Below, one piece after another: positions 61,227 through 64,000 of a stretch of DNA of 64,000 nt. This DNA is from Clostridia bacterium (GTDB lineage: Bacteria; Bacillota; Clostridia; Oscillospirales; Acutalibacteraceae). Below the pieces are notes generated by a model. It was not told where the DNA came from. It made no database searches and worked only from the letters and a program-made list of their open reading frames with translations. Location of the stretch: positions 1-64,000 of the forward strand of contig JAFSIW010000051.1 in assembly GCA_017439545.1 (NCBI GenBank). The letters run 5' to 3'. The position numbers were made by a program, and so were the translations under genes. Within the stretch, counting starts at the first letter, position 1. Each line of letters begins with the position of its first letter.

Positions 61227-61928
61227 ATGAAAAAGCATTTCTCATATTTCACAATTTTTGAATGGTGCTTGTGGTTGGGGTCAATGGCCGTCATTCTACT
61301 TTCATTTATTCTATTAAAACAAACATCCTTACTTAATCTTGTGGACTCTTTACTGGGCGCCACGTCACTGATCTTTTTAGCCAAAGGCAATCCTTTTGGT
61401 CAGATCCTTATGATTCTGTTCAGCGGAATCTATGGAGTGATCTCTTATCAGTCGGCATATTACGGCGAGGTGTTGACCTATGTTGGTATGACCGCGCCCA
61501 TGTCATTATTGGCGTTGGTTTCTTGGCTCAAACACCCGTACAAGGGGAATCGGTCACAGGTTGCCGTTAAAACAATGAATCCCAAAGAGTTGTGGTTGGC
61601 TATTCCTCTCACGCTTCTTGTTACCGTAATATTTTATTTCTTGCTCAAAGCCTTGCACACGGCCAATCTGCCTGTGAGCACCCTTTCGGTCACCACCAGT
61701 TTTTTGGCGGTGTATCTCACCTTTCGTCGCAGTCCCTATTATGCGCTGGCTTATGCAGCTAACGACCTTGTACTCATCGCACTTTGGTTAATGGCAACTC
61801 TGCAGAATCCCAATTATTGTTCCGTACTGACTTGCTTTGTTGTATTCTTAGTGAATGACCTTTACGGGTTTATTTGTTGGCTTAAAATGGAAAAACAGCA
61901 AAATACAAACCAAAAAGGCGACAGTTAA
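61227..61928 (+). CDS. pnuC: PnuC-family vitamin/nicotinamide riboside transporter
   Basis: Facilitates uptake of nicotinamide riboside or a related vitamin, which is trapped by phosphorylation inside. 233 residues with seven or so hydrophobic segments. 'DSLLGATSLIFLAKGNPFGQILMILFSGIYGVISYQSAYYGEVLTYVGMTAPMSLLALVSWLKHPYKGN' (about 36-104) is the PnuC core, and 'NDLYGFICWLKMEK' closes the C-terminus, as in family members. Start at MKKHFSYF behind taaggagtaaattc. Which vitamin (nicotinamide riboside, thiamine or riboflavin) cannot be decided here. An attenuator-like hairpin just upstream suggests ligand control. Confidence 0.88.
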   Translation: MKKHFSYFTIFEWCLWLGSMAVILLSFILLKQTSLLNLVDSLLGATSLIFLAKGNPFGQILMILFSGIYGVISYQSAYYGEVLTYVGMTAPMSLLALVSWLKHPYKGNRSQVAVKTMNPKELWLAIPLTLLVTVIFYFLLKALHTANLPVSTLSVTTSFLAVYLTFRRSPYYALAYAANDLVLIALWLMATLQNPNYCSVLTCFVVFLVNDLYGFICWLKMEKQQNTNQKGDS

Positions 61929-61944
61929 TGTCGCCCTTTTGGTT
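61908..61944. terminator. Bidirectional terminator between pnuC and spoVT
   Basis: Stem aaccaaaaaggcgac / gtcgcccttttggtt with one bulge (61908-61922, 61930-61944), covering the end of pnuC and touching the stop codon of the converging spoVT gene. Confidence 0.8.
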
Positions 61945-62485
61945 ATTCTTCCATTTGTTTACCTAAAAACGCGGCGGCCACTTGTGCTAATTTTACGTCA
62001 GTTTCGGTAGGAACAGCACCACTCTCTGCCGCCATCATACAGACCGCACCAACCACGTCGCCGGCGGATAAAATTGGAACCGCAACTGCCGCCCGACGAT
62101 CAATGCCTTCAAGCGGGAACAAAGTTCCTTCCGTGCCGGGTTTTAAAGTATAGGTTTTGCGCTGATCCATTAATTCTTCCAGTTGTACCGACAAACGCCG
62201 CTCCAACACCTCTCGCTTGGATATACCTGCCGCTGCAACGCAACCGTCACGGTCGCAAATAATAACTGGTAAGGCACTTCCCTTGCCCATTACCTCCGCA
62301 TATTGGGATGCCAGATTGGCCAGTTCACCAATGGGCGAATACTTTTTGAAGATCACATCCCCGTCGTTGCTGGTAAAAATTTCAAGCGGATCTCCTTCAC
62401 GGATGCGCATCGTGCGGCGGATTTCTTTTGGGATAACAACTCTTCCCAGGTCGTCAATTCTTCTAACAATACCTGTTGCTTTCAT
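61943..62485 (-). CDS. spoVT: Stage V sporulation protein T (AbrB/SpoVT regulator)
   Basis: Transcription factor of late forespore development. 180 residues, the SpoVT length. The N-terminal AbrB-like swapped-hairpin DNA-binding domain 'MKATGIVRRIDDLGRVVIPKEIRRTMRIREGDPLEIFTSNDGDVIFKKYSPIGELANLASQY' (1-62) is nearly canonical. The C-terminal GAF-like domain (about 65-180, 'PVIICDRDGCVAAAGISKREVLERRLSVQLEELMDQRKTY', 'AVAVPILSAGDVVGAVCMM') may sense a small ligand. ATG 62485 preceded by AAAGGAGTTTTTATAT. Its presence indicates a spore-former. Confidence 0.93.
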   Translation of the reverse strand: MKATGIVRRIDDLGRVVIPKEIRRTMRIREGDPLEIFTSNDGDVIFKKYSPIGELANLASQYAEVMGKGSALPVIICDRDGCVAAAGISKREVLERRLSVQLEELMDQRKTYTLKPGTEGTLFPLEGIDRRAAVAVPILSAGDVVGAVCMMAAESGAVPTETDVKLAQVAAAFLGKQMEE

Positions 62486-62558
62486 ATATAAAAACTCCTT
62501 TGTTGATTTGATAACACTGTTATTATCTGTAAGCATTGGAGTTTTATACTGCTCATAA

Positions 62559-63683
62559 TTACTTTTTAAGATTAACTTCTTCTAATCGTTTTTTGAGTTT
62601 TTTAAATTCTTCTTTATCTCTCAATGATTCAAAACAACTATCGTCAAGATTATATAGCAATTGCGCTTGTAATGTTCCGTCCCAATTGGTGATTATGTTT
62701 CTTGGATTCCAAGTCATGTGATTAAACAATATAGAATTATATTTCTGTTCACCTAAATCTAAAACGCTGTCATGATCTACTGCGGATTTTTCTGCAAGCA
62801 ACAAATATTCAATAGCTTTACCAGGTATGTTCATTTGACAATACAACTTTGCAATCATTAAATTATAGAGAGAAAGTTTACCGCTGCATAACAGTTCTTT
62901 TTCCTCGTCTCCAAGCATCATTTTATTAAGTTTGATAGCAGTTTGAAGAATTTCAATTCTTTCCTCTACTGTGAATCCTTGTCTCAAATCGCTACGACAA
63001 GCCATTTCATAAAGAATGCTGGAACTGTGGTCAATCATATACCTCATGTTGTGTTGGTTTTGTTTTAAACAATCTTCGCCCGAATGAATCCTGCTAAGTA
63101 GCATTTCTTTACAAGTAAACATATCAGGCATATTTTCGGCAAGTCGGATTGCTTCTTCCTTTTTGCCAATATGAGGATAATTGTAACAAAGTATTTGGAT
63201 GGCACTATGTCTGATACCATCAACAGTACAGTCCTCTAAAACTCTTTCACACAAACCAATCGCTTCTTCTATAAATTTGTGTTCTTTGCGATATTTTTGT
63301 TGTTCAGTTGTAGCCCCATAAGACACTAACCCATACGCAAGATTCAACATCCATTGATAATTTCTTGGGTACAAATCAAGCACTCTGCGTGAAAGTTCTA
63401 TTTTTTCCAAAACCTTTCCTTTGCGTCCAAGTTCATGATACTCTTTTTCGAATTGTTTTAATTCTTCATTATTTTTCTCTGGTTTTAATCCTAACAATTC
63501 ATCCGAAGTTATACCAAAGAAATTCGCAATTTTTGGAACGAGCGTTATATCAGGCAGAGCGGTTCCGTTTTCCCACTTGCTAACCGCTTGATACGAAATA
63601 TTAAGGTATTCCGCTAGCTTTTCTTGCGTTACATCCTGATGTTTTCTTAATTTTTTAATTGTTTCGCCAATTTTCAATGTCAT
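62559..63683 (-). CDS. XRE-family transcriptional regulator with TPR-like C-terminal domain
   Basis: 374 residues. HTH at 5-60 ('GETIKKLRKHQDVTQEKLAEYLNISYQAVSKWENGTALPDITLVPKIANFFGITSDELLG'). The remaining 300 residues are helical with TPR-like pairs ('YQWMLNLAYGLVSYG', 'HSAIQILCYNYPHIGKKEEAIRLAENMP', 'SLYNLMIAKLYCQMNIPGKAIEYLLLAEK'). This resembles regulators that bind peptides or monitor cell state, common in Clostridia. ATG 63683 lies 8 bases after AAGGAG; a GTG nine bases upstream overlaps that site. The AT-rich composition differs from its neighbours and suggests acquisition. Targets unknown. Confidence 0.85.
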   Translation of the reverse strand: MTLKIGETIKKLRKHQDVTQEKLAEYLNISYQAVSKWENGTALPDITLVPKIANFFGITSDELLGLKPEKNNEELKQFEKEYHELGRKGKVLEKIELSRRVLDLYPRNYQWMLNLAYGLVSYGATTEQQKYRKEHKFIEEAIGLCERVLEDCTVDGIRHSAIQILCYNYPHIGKKEEAIRLAENMPDMFTCKEMLLSRIHSGEDCLKQNQHNMRYMIDHSSSILYEMACRSDLRQGFTVEERIEILQTAIKLNKMMLGDEEKELLCSGKLSLYNLMIAKLYCQMNIPGKAIEYLLLAEKSAVDHDSVLDLGEQKYNSILFNHMTWNPRNIITNWDGTLQAQLLYNLDDSCFESLRDKEEFKKLKKRLEEVNLKK

Positions 63684-63808
63684 ACTTTTCACTCCTTAAA
63701 ATTCACTCGAAAGCTTCCGTATTTTTATTATAAATGATCTTTTTCATAATTAGTATAACATATTAGTTTATCTAAACGCAACCGTGGGTTGAGTTAGGAG
63801 TAAAAGTT

Positions 63809-63834
63809 AAGCGGAGTGGATTTCCACTCCGCTT
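63809..63834 (+). terminator. Orphan terminator-like hairpin near the window end
   Basis: Perfect 12-bp stem aagcggagtgga / tccactccgctt with a 2-base loop and following tttt on the plus strand. No plus-strand gene precedes it in the window. The rest of 63684-64000 has no gene that I can support; it carries a 15-base motif shared with 27699-27713. Confidence 0.55.
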
Positions 63835-63910
63835 TTGCTATGTATAAAACCGCCGAAACCCTGATTTTGACACCCTTGTGTTCAATAGGGCAAACTAGCG
63901 AAAACCCCAT

Positions 63911-63925
63911 TGTTTATGCGGGTTT
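63911..63925 (+). repeat. 15-base motif shared with the guaA 3' flank
   Basis: tgtttatgcgggttt occurs here and at 27699-27713, with A/C-rich aaaacc- or aaacc- to its left in both; its first ten bases also occur at 571-580 at the mobile-element end. Could be a recombination core or a shared small element. Confidence 0.4.
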
Positions 63926-64000
63926 CCTGGTTTTATGCTTATACTGAATTTCTCCTCACCATAGCCCAAAATGGTTCAAAAACACTCCAAAATGCGTTTG

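Noticed and set aside
1..64000. tRNA and rRNA genes
   Set aside because: No T-arm GTTCRA-type consensus within a foldable cloverleaf, and no rRNA-like blocks, were noticed on either strand; a dedicated scan was not possible.

Overview
The window looks like chromosome from an anaerobic, spore-forming Clostridia bacterium, most like the Oscillospiraceae/Ruminococcaceae of gut or rumen. The clues are a SpoVT-type regulator, type III glutamine synthetase, meso-diaminopimelate dehydrogenase, five dockerin-bearing secreted proteins, a circularly permuted family 3 glycosidase, Clostridia-style purine and pyrimidine operons, and consensus sigma-A promoters and Shine-Dalgarno sites. It is a mosaic of housekeeping operons with accessory secretion and polysaccharide loci.

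Layout. 1-0.8 kb is the end of an integrated phage- or plasmid-like element (a DUF6291-like gene and a TTGT-rich repeat tract) that abuts a beheaded polysaccharide deacetylase gene. 1.1-5.5 kb holds nadE, a MATE exporter and glutamine synthetase III. 5.5-8.1 kb is a SipW signal-peptidase operon with two TasA/camelysin-like substrates, separated by a predicted pseudoknotted RNA. 8.2-27.6 kb is mainly a carbohydrate and cell-wall locus: GH25-dockerin, dockerin-GxGYxYP, CBM9-like-dockerin, esterase-dockerin-double beta-helix, a 1396-residue repeat protein with dockerin, a permuted GH3 and an AraC regulator. purC and an amidohydrolase sit inside it. 27.7-34.7 kb holds a GMP synthase lacking its amidotransferase domain, ddh, a phosphopantetheinyl transferase, a phosphohexomutase, a second TasA-like gene pair and an AEC transporter.

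34.7-48.5 kb is a ten-gene purine operon on the minus strand (purE-F-M-N-purO-AICAR formyltransferase-glyA-purD-purL-fhs). It lies behind a ZTP riboswitch with an overlapping terminator, and glyA and fhs supply the one-carbon units it uses. 48.6-54.3 kb is a seven-gene pyrimidine operon (pyrC-K-D-F-E-B-I) that makes UMP from carbamoyl phosphate, with no pyrR or carAB in sight. 54.3-57.5 kb holds an HD hydrolase and a metal-responsive arsR/HMA/P1B-ATPase operon. 57.5-64 kb holds a split chromate transporter, nif3-trmK, a GNAT, a small membrane protein, pnuC behind a putative attenuator, spoVT and an XRE/TPR regulator.

The strongest candidates for undescribed biology are the pseudoknotted RNA between the two TasA-like genes, the shared helical module in three dockerin proteins, and a 74-bp promoter-region repeat that probably defines the AraC protein's regulon. 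No tRNA, rRNA, CRISPR array, transposase or integrase was seen.
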